This document shows positions 36,070 to 50,734 of a DNA stretch of 64,000 bases, in pieces. The stretch spans positions 1 to 64,000 of the forward strand of contig JAQFVV010007272.1 in NCBI GenBank assembly GCA_028023455.1, in the 5' to 3' direction. This DNA is from Epiperipatus broadwayi. Its lineage: Eukaryota; Onychophora; Udeonychophora; Euonychophora; Peripatidae. The translations under genes were made by a program, and so were the position numbers. Below the pieces are notes generated by a model. The model saw only the letters and a program-made list of their open reading frames with translations, ran no database searches and had not been told where the DNA came from. Positions within the stretch are counted from its first letter, which is position 1. Every line of letters starts with the position of its first letter.

Positions 36070-39000
36070 TATTTTCTTTAGATATATTTTCAAAATGTTG
36101 TCCAGCATTTCAGTATTTTTTTAAAAATACATTGACTTAATTTTTTACCAACTATGATGAAATAACTACATAAAAATATATCTAATAAAAAGATTTTAAT
36201 TCATAGTGTTATTACTACATGAGATAAAATAATTTTCCATGAGTATTACTTAACCGTCTTAAATAAGATATGAAGACATTGGTAACTCCTTTCTTCAAAG
36301 TTGATTTTTGTGACTGTAAATGGAGATCATTTTACAGAAATAAAACAGGAATCATTGCCTTTGAACAAAAAATTTATTAATGCAAACAAATTAAAAGACA
36401 TTTTGCTCTAATTAAAAAAAACATATATCATAATTTTGTCATCTATGATATTGAAAGATATGAGATATAAAACATTTGTGATATTAATTTTGAATCTGAC
36501 ATAAATATGTATTTCTTTATGACAATGTTTTACATAGACAGAAAAACATTTTTTTCTAATAATTCACTATTAAAAAAATTATTTTTGATTGCCTTTAATT
36601 AGTTAATGTATTCAAATGTCATTGCTAACCACACTTAGTTTAGTAGTAGAATGATAAACACAAATGCTAACACACTTCATATCACAGTGCAATCCTGTTT
36701 ATTTTATGGTTTGAATATCTTGTAATTCCCTTAGATATAAATGGATTATTATTCATCTTTAGAGACATTATTGTAGTGAACGAAAAATACATTTGTGTGT
36801 ATTTATAAAATTTAATATTTGAAAGAGGTTTGTATTATGTAATTTAAATTGAGAAAGTACTACTATATATATATATTAAATGTTCATTTGCTTTTATTTT
36901 TATGTACTCAAAATTTTGTTGAGTTTGGCAATTTTCCATTATGTGTTAACATTATTCTAGAATATACTATGTTGTACATTTATTGTATAAAGATATAAAA
37001 TTTATAAAAGTTTTTTATTACATTGAAAGCTTTAAGTTTGGAAATATTTATTCTGAATGCTTTTAGAGTTAAAAGAGCAATTTAAGTAACTGTATCTACA
37101 AGTGTTTCATCTTATCTTGCTTTCAAATAAAAGACTATCCAGATTCCTTTTTATCTCAGTCAAATTGAGCAATCATGAACATTAGTCAATGTGTTTATAA
37201 GAAGAATTCATATTCAATGGCAAGACTTGAACAATAGGCAATGATACTCACTAAATCTGAATGTTTTCATTAAAATTAGTATTTGGCAATAAATTGTCAC
37301 ATTTTTAGATAGTAAATCAGAGAACTACTGTCAAATCTAAACAGCAGTATATACATTCTCCAAACAACTACCATCACAATGCTAAAAGACACCATTCATA
37401 TTCCACAGATAACAGATATCTAAACTAAATTGTTGACATAGTGTGATAAGTCCACATTAAATAGTGGAAGCTGCTGGAAACAAACCTTGACATGAGGCAA
37501 AATGTCATAGTACAGCCAGAATTGTCAGTATATCTACTAATAAATTAGACTGCTATGATGCAGCTGAAAGTGGCAGGAAAATTTATAAGGACATATAAAG
37601 TGTATTTTTACACAATCAATATTAGAACTAGAAGCTATATATTACCAAATGGTTGCATGTTGACTATTGCCATTGTAAATATATTGCAAATGCAAGTATA
37701 TATTTGTATTTATGTTTCACTAAGAAATGCATGTTATAAAACATATTTTAACATGTTTGTGTTCATATAGATTCCCATATAAACATAATAACCAGTCAGT
37801 ACTTTGTTTGCTTTAGTGGTGAAAATGTCACCATTCTTTTCAATTTTAAATAAGATTATTGTAAAGAAAAATAACCCAAAATAAGATTCCTCTTACACAA
37901 TTTTTATATCTTGACAAATATGTTATGAGATGTATTATGGGAACAAATAATAAATTCAAACATAAAACTAGTTCTAAATAATGTTAGGTCAGGCACATAT
38001 GTATAAAAAAATATAAATAAATATAATTATCACGAGCAATATTTTTTTATTTCACTTTTAGGTTAGAATTGTTTTGTTCTTCAAACCCTGTTTCTCTCAG
38101 CAAACTGTTGTAGAAGTTAAAAACTAAATCTATCTTATATTTTATTCAACTAAAATAAGTTCATGCTATGGTAATGATATATTTGTTGTATGATTACAAA
38201 GTGAAAACAATATTACTAAAACATAAGTCACACATCAATATTTTATATTTTCAATGAATGTAACAAATGAATCACAACAAAAATAAAACATAGTTTTATA
38301 TTAATTTGTGACAAGACTATTCCATGGCAAAATCAAAACTCCAGATTACGAAATACAGTCAAAACAAAAAAACTCATGTCAGAAAACTATCACTGTGGTA
38401 AAAAACAAGTGTGTTCAGAATCTAGTGACATATAAAAAAAGTATTATTATAATGGCAAACTATATTTTTAAAACATAAAAAAATGTTTTTTTTTTATTTC
38501 TATATCGTCAAAAAGTGCTCCTGTTTCAATGTTGAAACTATAGTATATCTTTTATAATGAAGCAAATAAGTTTATATTTACAATTATTTAGAACAGATTA
38601 GACCATTACATTAATGGAAATATACAACCACGTTTTATAAAAATTAAGGAAGACAAACTATGTGTGATTGATTAGTTGCAAAAAGGCCACTGATTCAATT
38701 AATTGAGCAAAATATGTATTTAAAATAATGTATTAAATAAAACATTTTAGTGTATGTAGTTAAAAATTAAACTTACAAATATTTTTAAGTTATATCAATT
38801 CACATGCGATATTCATTGTTATATTTATAGATGTCATGTTTAATCGTTTATTAATTAAGTCATAATACATTATAACTACAAAAAATACTCATCCAGGATT
38901 GTAAAAAATCACAATTTACATCCAATTACATAATGCCTTTAAGATTTTCATAATCAATTAATATGGAAGCATAGGTCATATAACTATTAATTTGATAAAC

Positions 39001-40139
39001 AAATTTTACATAAGTGAAAGTCAGCTATGTTCAAAGTTTGGCTTCATGCATTGCTAATTGTCATTGGTTTATTTTTCACATTTTATTATAGTAATTTAAA
39101 ATATAATTAAATATCAGTTTACTTTTTAAAGATGTGCATATTTTCCATCAGAATAAACTACCATTTGTATAAAATCATCTCAAATAATGAATATTGCTAC
39201 ACAGTCAAAATGTTTCTAAGACAAAAATATTTCAGTAGTAATAAATTAATATAATAAACCATCAAATCCTGACATGATGATGTTTGACATATGATTAGCT
39301 AATCCTTATCCCTTTCGAAAAGCAAAACAAATTATCAATAAAAACAACTGCAAACAAATGTTTTTATTGAATGATCATTAACATCTTGTACTAAGACCAT
39401 CATTAATATATAGAATATTTATTAAATTAAATGAAGTCAAATTAGTATTTCACTGATAAATATTCTGATAAAAGATCTACTTTCTCTTCAAAAGAAGGTA
39501 CATTATTGGGAATAATCACAATAAACAATATATGAAGTATTACACTGTTTTCCAATTGATTAGTTTATTCAAAATATAATATAAAATTTCAAACAGAGTA
39601 TTTAACCTTCAAATGAGAATCTATCATTAACGTGATCAGGTATTCTTTCTCTTTAATTTTCTATTACTACTAATATTTTAAAATGTCTTCATCAAAACCA
39701 CAGTTTAATAGCATTACTAATTTCTTATCATTTTTCAGGCCTACTTTTGGTATTTTTACAGAGCCATAATAAATAATATACTTAGAAAATTTTGACCATA
39801 ATTTGTAGAAATATATTCATATATTTTAATTTTTTAAATGTTTTTCAGGATAACAATGCTTATTACTTGATTATTGGATCATTTGTTTGGTTATTCTTTA
39901 AACGAAATAAAGTCTTAAATGCTTCATTGTTCATTTTGTTGTGGACTTCACTGATAAAGTTTTGTCTTCATATTGTAGTTAAAATTTCATTTTTTCACTT
40001 TATTTGTAAACATTCCTAATAAGTTACAATGTCTTTTTTGATTTCAATCATGTATATGATATTATCAAAATACCTAATTTAATAGTGTTAAAAAAACAAA
40101 TAATTATTTTTGACTGAGGTCATTCAGAACAACATTAAA
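36070..40139. other. AT-rich sequence without recognisable gene
   Basis: No motif-bearing frame and no repeat partner that I could find. The short frames at 37555-37770 and 39792-40019 look random. Confidence 0.5.
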
Positions 40140-41640
40140 GCATCCTATAAAATCCATTATTCAAAAAACAATTTATAGTTTAGAATAGTTAACTGAATTA
40201 AGAAACACTGTAATAATTAAAAAGTTTTATAGTTTTTTAACACTTTTTGAAAGACCGTTGTTATAAAAATGTATAAACTACATTTAGACATTGTTGAAAA
40301 ACAATGTATGTTTTTAATGACTTACTATATATCAATTGATATAATTTCAAAGGCAAAATTATAGAATGTTCTTGGGCTAATAGATCCACTAAAACAAAGC
40401 AACAATGGAAATGGGTTCTGCTAGAATAAGGTTTTTATTGGTAAAGAAGTTTAAGAATAAAGACACATTACAATTTTACCCATTTATTTTATATGAATAA
40501 ATCATATTAAACAGAAAAAATAAAAAATGCATTTTATTGGAAAATGCACTGACAAGCATGTTAAGTGTATAATACTATATTTTTGATTGAATTCAGAATA
40601 GACTTTGAGATACATTGGGTATGGTTAAAACAATGCAAAAATAAACTTATTGCTAATTCTTATAAAGTTAAAGTTCAAATTACAATGGTTGTAATTCACA
40701 TTGAAATTGACAACAATATATAAAAATCATTGATTTTTTGAAATACTTATCAATAAATGATCCAACAATCAATTAATAACAAAAGGATTCCTAAGAAAAA
40801 TGAAAAAGATTTTAAAATAATGTTAATTTTATTAAAAAGTAAAATGTTTTTAAAACATAATATTTCCCTGTGGATTTCTAGAAATGAGAACAATATGTAC
40901 TAAAGAATGATAAAAAAATAACTGTTTTTAATTTGGGTGCTGATGAGGACATTACAAAATATCACGAGAACATGATTATGCAGCAGTTTAAGCATAAATT
41001 TTCATTTGCAATATAAATAATTTATTTAGTGGGAAAAGTGTATAATGCTCTGAATTATTGAACACACAAAAAGTGATCTGATGTTCATCACAATAAATGT
41101 GATTTTGAGTATATGTGAGACTTCCAAGATGTTTATTTCTACATCAATATAACAGAACCTAATTGAATTTGTAAATACTCTAATTTTAAATAACATTTAA
41201 TATGACAACTAATCTGTATATTAGAAATGTGTGTAGATGTTTATATTGACAGTAAGATTTATCATTGAAATATCATTCATGTCATTTCACAATATATATA
41301 TATATATATATATTGTTTTTCCATGCCTTTTCTTATTTTGAAGTGATTATCTGAAAATTATGAAAGTATAAAAGATGCACAAAATTCAAATTCTTATAAA
41401 AGAAATAATCCGTCAAAATAAGATGGAAATAAACAACTATTAATGACTATATTATAATATTTATCAAACCAGCTTTGATAGGTATTGAGACCTTATCAAG
41501 ATATACTAAAAAACTCACATAACCATACCTACACCATCTACTAGATATTATTTATATTAAATTGCACTTTTAAAATTATATACTTATATATTATAATCAA
41601 ATAAATAACCAATTAAACATTACTTATTTTACATCTTACA
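40140..41640 (-). repeat. Dispersed repeat P, long - copy
   Basis: It is the reverse complement of 54945-56530, collinear over about 1.5 kb. Anchors include the TTTTTTGAATAATGGAT block at its low end (40155-40175), 'GTTTATACATTTTTAT' and the 41490-41560 block rich in TATCAAGATATAC. Two shorter P pieces are at 46165-46290 (+) and 53640-53870 (-). No coding frame. Confidence 0.65.
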
Positions 41641-41719
41641 TGTACATACAATTTACAATATGCAACTAAATAAAATATTTTAAATATATATAATATTTTA
41701 GATTTTTTTTTATTATAAT

Positions 41720-42850
41720 ATATAAGTCTATGATTTAAAAATGCTATTTATTATATATATATATATATATTCTGCCCTCTCACCCCTATGCGTGCTTGTG
41801 TATCTCCACTTCCCCCAAAATAAATATAATATAGTGAAAATTACCTAATCGGGTTCTAGCTCTAATAATTAATGAGATATTCAATTAAATGCTTTATTAG
41901 CTCAAGTTTCTTAAAATTAACTTAGGTTCTGTTTTAAACTAACTCAAATAACTATTCCAGAATTCATGAGACTAGAAGTGGAAATAAGGGTGACAAAGTA
42001 GATTACATTGAGACAATATCCCATAGGATACCACCTCAATGGCATAAGAACACTATCCCCCCTTATACTACTATTACATATAATAACTACATAGTATTCT
42101 TATGACTTCTGCAACTTCTAATCACTAAGACTCATTTAACAATTAAAGTATTAATCTTTTATCTATAATAACAATAATAGTAATTATCTAGCTTAAATGA
42201 AATAATCTCAGGTTCTTAAATTTATTCAAGGTTAAATTAAAATAAGGTAGTAAAATATAATAAGGGATTTTGTGTCATAATCTACTACTCTGAAATTAGA
42301 TTAATAATAAAACAATAATAATAATCACAATCTTCATTGCTTAATCTAACTAGTACAGCTTTTCTTTAATCGCAAATTTATTACCGTAATAAATTAGTTA
42401 ATAATCTAATATCCCATTTTTTATCTTTAAGTAATGAAATAAATTAATAAGTGGAAGTGTTTAGATAATCTGATAAATAAAGCAAGTGGCAACTAATAGC
42501 ATATAATTTAGCAAAATATTATGATAATGGATTGATGACCAGTAACGCAATGCAATTTTATAATTATTCAATTACAAGAACATCAATAAATATTTAAGAT
42601 TAAACATACTTCTCTATTTATATTTCATGCAAACAATTACATACTTAGTTTAATGGCGGTAAATATACCCTGTGAATTCATGCAATGATGTAGAGAAAAC
42701 AAAACTCAGACACAAGTTTTAATAAACAAATTTTAGAATTTTATTAACATCAATAAAATTAAATAAAACAAACAAATCTATTTACATCTATTTACAAGGG
42801 ATATCCTCAATTTTTCTTTACACTACAATAGCTGAATTATACATTTTTTA
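41720..42850 (-). repeat. Dispersed repeat W, - copy
   Basis: Inverted partner of 34850-35900. A (TA)n run at 41753-41771 sits in its end segment, matching the shorter TA run at 35873-35883 in the other copy. Confidence 0.6.
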
Positions 42851-45800
42851 TATTTCTTTTATCGTTAATTAAAATTATTATACCTTTTATAAGTTATTTA
42901 TTTATTTCTCATTAGGTTTATTATATTACTTATTTTAACTATTTTATGGGTAATACTATTCTTTACCTTTTCATATTAAAGTTACCGTATTATAAATTAT
43001 CTATGTGGATAAACATCATTTATAACATTATAAATTTACAATCAATATGGTTTTTTTTTCTCTTAAAAAAAATTACATTTTCTTGTAACTTTATATAAGT
43101 CACTCTGCATATTGTTCAAAATATTATTATTACCTATAACGTTTGTTCTCTAATGCTCGTAAACTCTAATACATTTATTCCATAGCCATACTCATGTATA
43201 ATGCCATAACACGGGTTTAATTATCACCTGTTTTAGTTTCACATATACTATAATTATTGAATGTTATTATATTCTTTAAATATGCAATACTTATATTTTA
43301 AAATATAATCAACAATAAGAAAACGTGAAATTATATTTAATATTTTTGTATATTTCTATTTGGATATATTTTTATAAAATTATAGTTCATTTCTTAAAAA
43401 ATTAAAATAATTCTCTGACTCCTTCCTTTCTTAGGATATCTGCATCTTTCTTTCAATAATCATAATCTACTCTTCGTTAACACTTAACTATTCTTATTTC
43501 AAATAACAACATAACATACATTCTAAAATATCTATTGTTTCCCTTTTAATAGACTTATCATATAACGATGTAGTTGCAAGAAATACAGATAAAGATAGCG
43601 AAAGATGTATAGGATATCGGGAAGATAGATAGATAACTTATTAAAATATATACTTTAAAATGTATGGAACAGTGTGAATAGGTCCGACATTCATTGACTA
43701 ATAACCTTGGTGATAAGCATGATGTGGCAGCTATTTACTCAGCTTTACCAAACATCTAATACGATTCACAAGAAAGCTAAAAATACCACTGTCCATGACA
43801 ACATGTGTAACAGTCGTAGGGCTTTGTTAACTACGCTGATTAACATCTAAAACTACTTATTATTTCACTCCCTGTAGCATCCTAGTTTTTAATACATCCT
43901 CTTGGTTTCCAAATCACCACGTACTACCAAGTCACTACCCAAACTATCTCTCAAGATTTTTACTGTATCCAACATCGATAAAAAAACTAACTACCTTTTA
44001 AAACAATAAACAAAATTCAATAATATAAAATATTTCCCTATTCCATAAGAACAATTTGTCTTGCTTTATTACACTGTAGGCTCAACATCTACGTTTTATT
44101 AAAATAACACTTAAATATCCCAATCGGAAAATTAACAAAAAATATCACATAACCATTGGTTATATTGAACTATATTAATAACACCTTAAATGATTATCGT
44201 ATGCATATTTTTAAAAAATCTAATCACATCTCAAAGTGTTTTAGAGTGTTGTTTTCAAAATGCGTTTTACAATAATAATAACAATAAAACTTTTGCACTA
44301 CATTCATTCGACTCACAGCTGATCTAAATAAATAAAACATACATTATATCATTAATAACCATAAAATGTTACCAAAATAATCTTTACCTTCCTATTAGAG
44401 TTCGTAGTAGGTTTCTTTCTCTTTGAGCATCGCAAATATACAAATTTCTACACACATACAATTTTATTTTAACATTCAAAATCAAAACATATTATTTCAT
44501 ATAATGTTATATCACGAATTAATGTATTTGTTTTCCCTATCGCTATCTAAAACTTAATGTTTAACTTAGATTAATAAAGAAAATAATTCAAACCATAATC
44601 ACATATTTTTCTGGCGGTAAATCTTGGTTAGTCCCATAATATTTATTATTTCTTCTTTTGTCCGAATGTTCTTCTTTCTGCTTATTAAAGTTTTAAATAA
44701 ATTAGTTCATTTAATAAACTGTTTAGACGATCTTTAGTTTTAGTGTTTAATTCAAAATTATTAGAAAACATTTATTTAGTTATCCCACGAAGCTTTTAAT
44801 GTTCGGGCGAATATTACCTCGGCACGTTGATGCATCTTTATTTCTAGGTGAACTACAATTATTTAATAATTACGGTACCAATTGCGTTTTCCATGGATCC
44901 AATATTTTATATTCTGTAAAATATTTTTTCTTCTTTAGGTAAGTGTTTTCCTTGGTAAATTTCACTTTCATTCATTATTATTTTATATACACTACTTTCG
45001 ATCTTTAACTATTTCTAGAGTATTTTCTCAAGTCATCTTAAAGAAAGCAATTCAAACCATTTCAATATTAAAATTCCTTTTGTCCATTTATTCTTATATG
45101 AATAATACTTATTTTTATTTTCCATTATCTTCATTAACTCTGTGCACAATGTTCTTTCATTGATTTTATATGCATGAAAGCAGCTTTCATAGTAATACGC
45201 TATATAAACTATATCAACGAACAACATTAACATATTTGGAATATTATAAAATTTACAACTTAGTTTTAAGAATCTATCCATTTTCTATTGAAAATTCAGA
45301 TTATATTTTGATAGAATCCACTGGCAGGTTACTGTGAAGTTAGTGAAACATTATTATGAGAACTTTTTTAAAAATTTATTCTAAGATTCTCTTCGGAAGA
45401 TTTTAAATTGTCAGTTGGTTTCTTTCAAAGATATTATTAAAATTATAATAAAATTGACTAATAAATTGAAGAAAGAAAGAAATTTTAAAGAGCTTAAAAT
45501 TTTACCTCTGCTCTGGAGTCAACACATTTTTGTTCTCCCAGTTTATACAATTAATTGGTGCGATTTTTGTTGTCTGCCAAGATCTATCTTTTTATTGGTC
45601 AATCCCTACTTGGATTTATAAACAATTTCTAAAGTTTTAAAATCATGACGTAATAGACTTAAATGTTAACTCATTATTATTTTTAAATCAATTATTATCT
45701 ATTACAATTTAATTACTTTTAAAACAATTTTGAAACAATAATTAATAAAGATGTATACTACTTATTTTTTTATTATGATGTGTGACAATTCCATCCAGTT

Positions 45801-46164
45801 CTATAATATAATATTTAAATATTTTAATTATTTGTATTAATTTAAACTGGTGCTTATACATAGAATATTCCAGACAGTCACATAGACATTTCCGGTGTTT
45901 AGTCTAGTTTTATCTGTCTTAATAAATTTGCTACTTATATTATTTAAACCAATTATTTAAAATTTTGAAAAATAATTTAGAAAAACATAGAACTAGATAC
46001 AATTCTCACCATCACAATACTTATTATTAAATATATTATATTAATCTTTTACTACTTAACTATAGTTTATAATATTAAATACTATATAATATTAATTTTA
46101 AAATTTTTTAGCAATTGACCATTTATAACCATCATTGACCTATAGAAATGGGCACAATATATAT
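42851..46164. other. AT-rich sequence without recognisable gene
   Basis: Open frames at 45033-45281 (-) and 45415-45621 (+) have no motif. The stretch 43560-43980 is less repetitive than its surroundings but shows no coding pattern. Confidence 0.5.
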
Positions 46165-46290
46165 ATATGGTTCAACAGATGCAGTAGATATAATTAATTA
46201 GGTATGTGAATTGTATAATATAATATCTTGAGAAGATCTCAATGAAATAAAAGCCAACTCAGTAAATATTATATGGAGGGGGTTCCTGAC
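46165..46290 (+). repeat. Dispersed repeat P, short + piece
   Basis: It shares 'GCAGTAGATATAATTAATT' and 'TAATATCTTGAG' with 55065-55120, and with the reverse complement of 53690-53800. Confidence 0.65.
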
Positions 46291-46639
46291 AGAGGTATTT
46301 TAAGTGCTGGCTCTGGCTAAGCATTTATCATAAAGCTTGTAGAGGAATTGGCAATCCTCACTGTTTATAACTTACAAGCTTAAGAGATAGGGTCATGTGA
46401 TCTATGAATTGATCTATGACTTTTATTTTGACTATTAATAGTTGTTTATTTCAGTATTTTTTTGAGTAATTATTTATATATGTATTTGTCACAACGTTGT
46501 GGAACAATAAATTACATTGTGAATTTGACCATGATAGTAAGTCAAAACTTTATAAAAAATCAATTTTTCTGGAAAAAAATATTTATATATAAGAGTCAAA
46601 TTAATAGACTGAAATTTTTAAACAATAAATCATAAAAAA

Positions 46640-47032
46640 TATATATATAATAGTTGTATTTTTTCATTTCATTTTATATTGTCACTATAATTTTTGTAAA
46701 AAAAAATAATTGCATTTTTTCAGTTTTTTATTACTTTTATATGACATAAAAATAAAAAATTGTTTTTAAATTATTGAAAATTTTTTTATAAAGCAGTAAT
46801 ATATTTTTTAAATTTAATTATTTTAGTATTTAAAATTGTAACGAGAAACGTTTAATTTTGAGTAAAACTGAAAAAAAAACAAGTACAGTCCAAAAATTAT
46901 CAGGATTTAAAACTTTATAATAACAAAAATAAGTTTTCAATTTAAAAATAAAAATCTCCTTATAAAACACTTTATTTCAGGTTATTATGCATAAATATTG
47001 TTTATTCAAAAATAGGATTTATAACACAAAAT
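46640..47032 (+). repeat. Dispersed repeat V, + copy, left part
   Basis: It is the reverse complement of about 51330-51725. Anchors are 'TAGTTGTATTTTTTCAT', 'TATTGTCACTATA' and 'TATGCATAAATATTGTT'. It is cut off at 47033 by RTE copy 2; the rest of V resumes at 50046. Confidence 0.72.
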
Positions 47033-49584
47033 CATCTCTCCATACTCCTTTGAGTGGTGTGAAGTCTCTGTATTGCTCTTCCATTAAGTATCCAAGTCTC
47101 AGATCCATAAGTAAGAACTGGTAAACACATTCATTAAAAACCATCTTTTTCAAACACATAGGCATATTTCCTTTTAGTATCAAGTTATTTCTACCAAAAG
47201 CACTCCAACCAAGTTTAATTCTATGATTAATTTCCTCCATTATGTTTTCATCTGTATTAATAATGTGACTAAGGTATTTGTAACTGTTAACTTCTTCTAA
47301 TTCTTCATACTCAATCTTTATTTTCATATTTTGAGCAAATCGATTAAACATTACTTTAGTTTTTTTAACATTTATCTTTAGTCCTACTTTTCTACTTTCA
47401 GCTGCTAACTTCTGCAACATTTCCTGCAGCTCTGAAGCATTATTTGCAAAAACAACTACATCATCTGCGAAATCTAAATGACTTAAATACTCTCCATTTA
47501 CTTTCACTCCTTTAGTTTCCCATTTTAATCCACAAAATATTTCTTGCAGCACTGCTGTAAAGAGTTTTGGAGATATGGAGTCACCTTGTCTTACACCTTT
47601 CTCAATGTTGATTTTTCCAGTATCATTATGTAATCTAATTGTTGTTGTTGCATTTTTATAAATATTCTGTAAATTATAACAATATTCTGGACCTATACCT
47701 TGTTGATCCAATGCTTTAATCACTGAAAAAATGTGTATAGAATCGAATGCCTTCTCATAATCTACAAATTCAAAACATAATGACAACTCATATTCATTTG
47801 TCCTTTCTATGATTTCTCTCAATACCTGGATATGGTCTATTGTACTAAAACCACTATTAAATCCAGCTTGTACTTTTAGTGGGTGGAAATCCAAAGTTCT
47901 CTGCAGACGAGTTGTAATTATCTTGGTAAAAATTTTATATAAAACTGATAAAAGGCTAATAGGTCTGTAATTTCTAATATCTTCTTTATCATCTTTTTTA
48001 AATATTAACATTATTACTGCATTCTTCCAATCTTCTGGTACATCTTTATCATTTAGACACTTGGTATATAACTTTGCTAAAATTGTTTCTATTTCTTCAC
48101 CTGCTTCTTTTAATATATCAGTTATAATTCCATCATTTCCTGGAGCCTTTTCTTTCTTTATACACTTAATCGCATGTCTCACTTCTTCATTTAAAATTCT
48201 GGGCAATTCGGAAGATGTAATAGATATAGGAGGTACTTGTTTTTTATTACTATATAATTCTTGATAAAAATCTTCTACCAATTTCATGATGTCATCTCTC
48301 TTTTTAGAAATAATTCCATCTTTTTTCTTATTGCAGATATAAATTTCCTACCAATACAAAATGTTATTTAACATTTTTGAGACTTTTATTTTCTTCTACA
48401 ACTTTCCTTGCTATTTCACAGTTATACTTTCTTATATCATTTTCAACTCTTTTCCATACCATTTTACAAAATTTGAGATATTCAATTCTTTTTAATACAT
48501 CATTTTTGTATATCTTCATATTCCTTCTTTTCATCATAAATTCTCTAGTCTCAGTAGAAATTTTATTAGTCAATTGCTGCTTTTTTCTACCACCTATGTT
48601 TGTTGCAGTTTTTAAAAGTGTATATGTTATTTTCATATTAATTTCATTCAAATCTGAATCATGTTCAAAATCTCCTAACACTTGAAACCTATTTGTATGT
48701 TCTAATTTAAATTCATTAGAATGTTTCTGAAGATTAGGAATATCAACAGTAAATATTGTTTTTCTTAATAATTTTTGTCTCTCTAGTTTTACATTAACAC
48801 GTAACTTACACCTTACTAATCGATGATCACTTCCTGTGTTAAATTTATTAAGAACAATACAATCTTGAAATATGTATTTTATGTTAGTCAAAATATAATC
48901 CATTTCTGCTGTACCTTCATTTGGATGCTTCCATGTCCATTTTCTTTTAACATTTTTCTCAAAAAATGAATTCATAATATAAAGTTTTTCTTTGTCTGCA
49001 AACTCCACAAGTCTATGTTCTCTCTCATTTCTATTACCATAATCAAAATTACCTACAGCAATTTCATCTTTCATTTGTCTACCAATTCTAGCATTAAAGT
49101 ATCCCATAACAATTTTAAAATGTTGTTTACTCTGATCAAAAGCTTTTTGTACAACCATATAAAAATCTTCTACTACTTCATCACTATGAGAACTTGTTGG
49201 GGCATAAACCTGAACTATCTACATTTAGTATCTGCTATTATGTTGTATAACTAATCTTGCCACTCTGTCCGATACACCATCAACCTCCACAATATTGTTC
49301 TTCCACTTTTTATTTATAATGAATTTTACTCTACTTGTATTTCCAATATGTGTGCCTTTATAATAGAGTATATGTCCACTATTTAAATCAATTGTTTCTT
49401 CTCTTTTTCTTCTAACTTCACAAAGTCCAATAATGTCCCATTTAATAAAAGACAGTTCTTCTTCTAATTGTTGCAATCTTCCTTCACTTGAAAGTGACCT
49501 GCAGTTGTAAGTACCTAAATAAAAAGTCGTCATCAAATGGCAGCCTGGGTCCGCAATCAGGGGATTCTTAGCACCCTCTGCCAT
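47033..49584 (-). pseudogene. RTE endonuclease-reverse transcriptase, broken but less decayed
   Basis: Three open segments. 49584-49225 holds the N-terminus with 'MTTFYLGTYNCRS' and 'GLCEVRRKR' (catalytic Glu). 49158-48364 holds the rest of the endonuclease, where 'VMGYFNARIG' replaces the family's GDFN (Asp to Tyr, so probably inactive), and 'GSDHRLVRCKL'. 48287-47019 (422 residues; the last few codons lie outside the element) holds the RT: 'NYRPISLLSVLYKIF', motif A 'CFEFVDYEKAFDSI', motif B 'VRQGDSISPKLF', motif C 'LDFADDVVVFAN' and a thumb. An in-frame stop also lies upstream at the 'DKN.AWPLF' site that copy 1 reads through. The C-terminal end is replaced by flanking sequence after '..RDFTPLKGVWRDD'. 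Confidence 0.85.
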
Positions 49585-49970
49585 AGGCCACCAACTGCTG
49601 CCTTGGTTGGTGACTTTACAGCTTCCTGGAAATAAGGGCCATGCTTAATTTTTGTCTGTCATAATTGAAAATATGTATTGGAAAAATATTTATCATTTAC
49701 ACAAAGATTCATTCTGCCTTATCAGGCACTGAGAAGAAAGACCATGGTGTTTCTTGATCTTAAACTCAGAGGTAAAAAGCCAATAAACTCATCATGCTGG
49801 CTAATGCATGTTGGTGAGCAGCCCATCCATGTTTGTATACAATATGAATAATCACATAGTAATAACAGCTGCAATGACAAGAAAGTATGGAGTGGACATT
49901 AGGAATTTGTCCTGCTCGGTTCCTTTAAGGCCTCCAAGAGGAATCAAAGGGTCTGCTTTCAGTTAAAGGA
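47033..49970 (-). mobile_element. RTE/BovB-like non-LTR retrotransposon, copy 2 (3'-truncated)
   Basis: Same family as 21172-24431, with closely similar DNA over most of its length. The 5' end (49970) stops at the same point as copy 1 and abuts (TA)n. The 3' end is missing about 310 bases, including the tail, which is unusual because this mechanism normally loses the 5' end. Its neighbour V has also lost sequence at that junction, so a later deletion is the simplest cause. Confidence 0.85.
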
Positions 49971-49973
49971 GTT

Positions 49974-49976
<3 letters not shown>

Positions 49977-50004
<28 letters not shown>

Positions 50005-50009
50005 CTATG

Positions 50010-50045
<36 letters not shown>
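49977..50045. repeat. (TA)n microsatellite at RTE 5' end
   Basis: Two TA runs split by CTATGAAA, between the RTE 5' end and the resumed V repeat. Confidence 0.95.
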
Positions 50046-50050
<5 letters not shown>

Positions 50051-50690
50051 ATTTCATGAGTTTTATTTTTTTACAAAATAAATGAAACTTAAGTAAATTG
50101 CAAGATTAAAATCAGCTGATAAAGTTTGCAATGTCTTTATCAAATACACTTCATGGAAAACAAAGCAGTGAATAAAAATTATATCTGGATTTTTGATCAC
50201 ATAAAAATATTTATAATGCATTTACATACCATAAATGTGTTGTTTATAAAATAATTTTATCATTTCCATTTTTCATAAAATAAATATTTTAAATAGAAAA
50301 ATGTTTCACTTTTTATAAAATGTGGCAAATAAAACTGTGTAGATTAAGAAATAAAAAAAAGAATTTACCTCTATATTTTTTGATATAAAGTTTACATGAC
50401 TGTAATATAGAATTTTGGAAGAAAAAGTAGAAAAAAGCTATATAAATATTTTTTTATTTGCAGCTTATTGACTTTAAAAATATTGAAAAAGTATTTATAC
50501 ATTATGAACAGTGTCAATTTAAGTAACTTTTATAATTAATATTATTTTATAAAATAGGTAGTTTATATAGAATTTATAAATTATTAAATTTTAATAATTA
50601 TTTGAATGTATTAACTTATTTCTCATTTTATCTATCTTCAAATTAATGACTTTCTAAAGGTTAAACATCTTACAAAAAAAAAAAAAAACG
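50046..50690 (+). repeat. Dispersed repeat V, + copy, right part
   Basis: It is the reverse complement of 50735-51085, with about 320 extra bases in this arm. Anchors are 'TTTACAAAATAAATGAAAC', 'CTTATTGACTTTAAAAATAT' and 'AATTTATAAATTATTAAA'. Confidence 0.7.
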
Positions 50691-50734
50691 TTTTTTTAAA
50701 TAACATTATTTTACATGCTTGACTTATAGAAAAA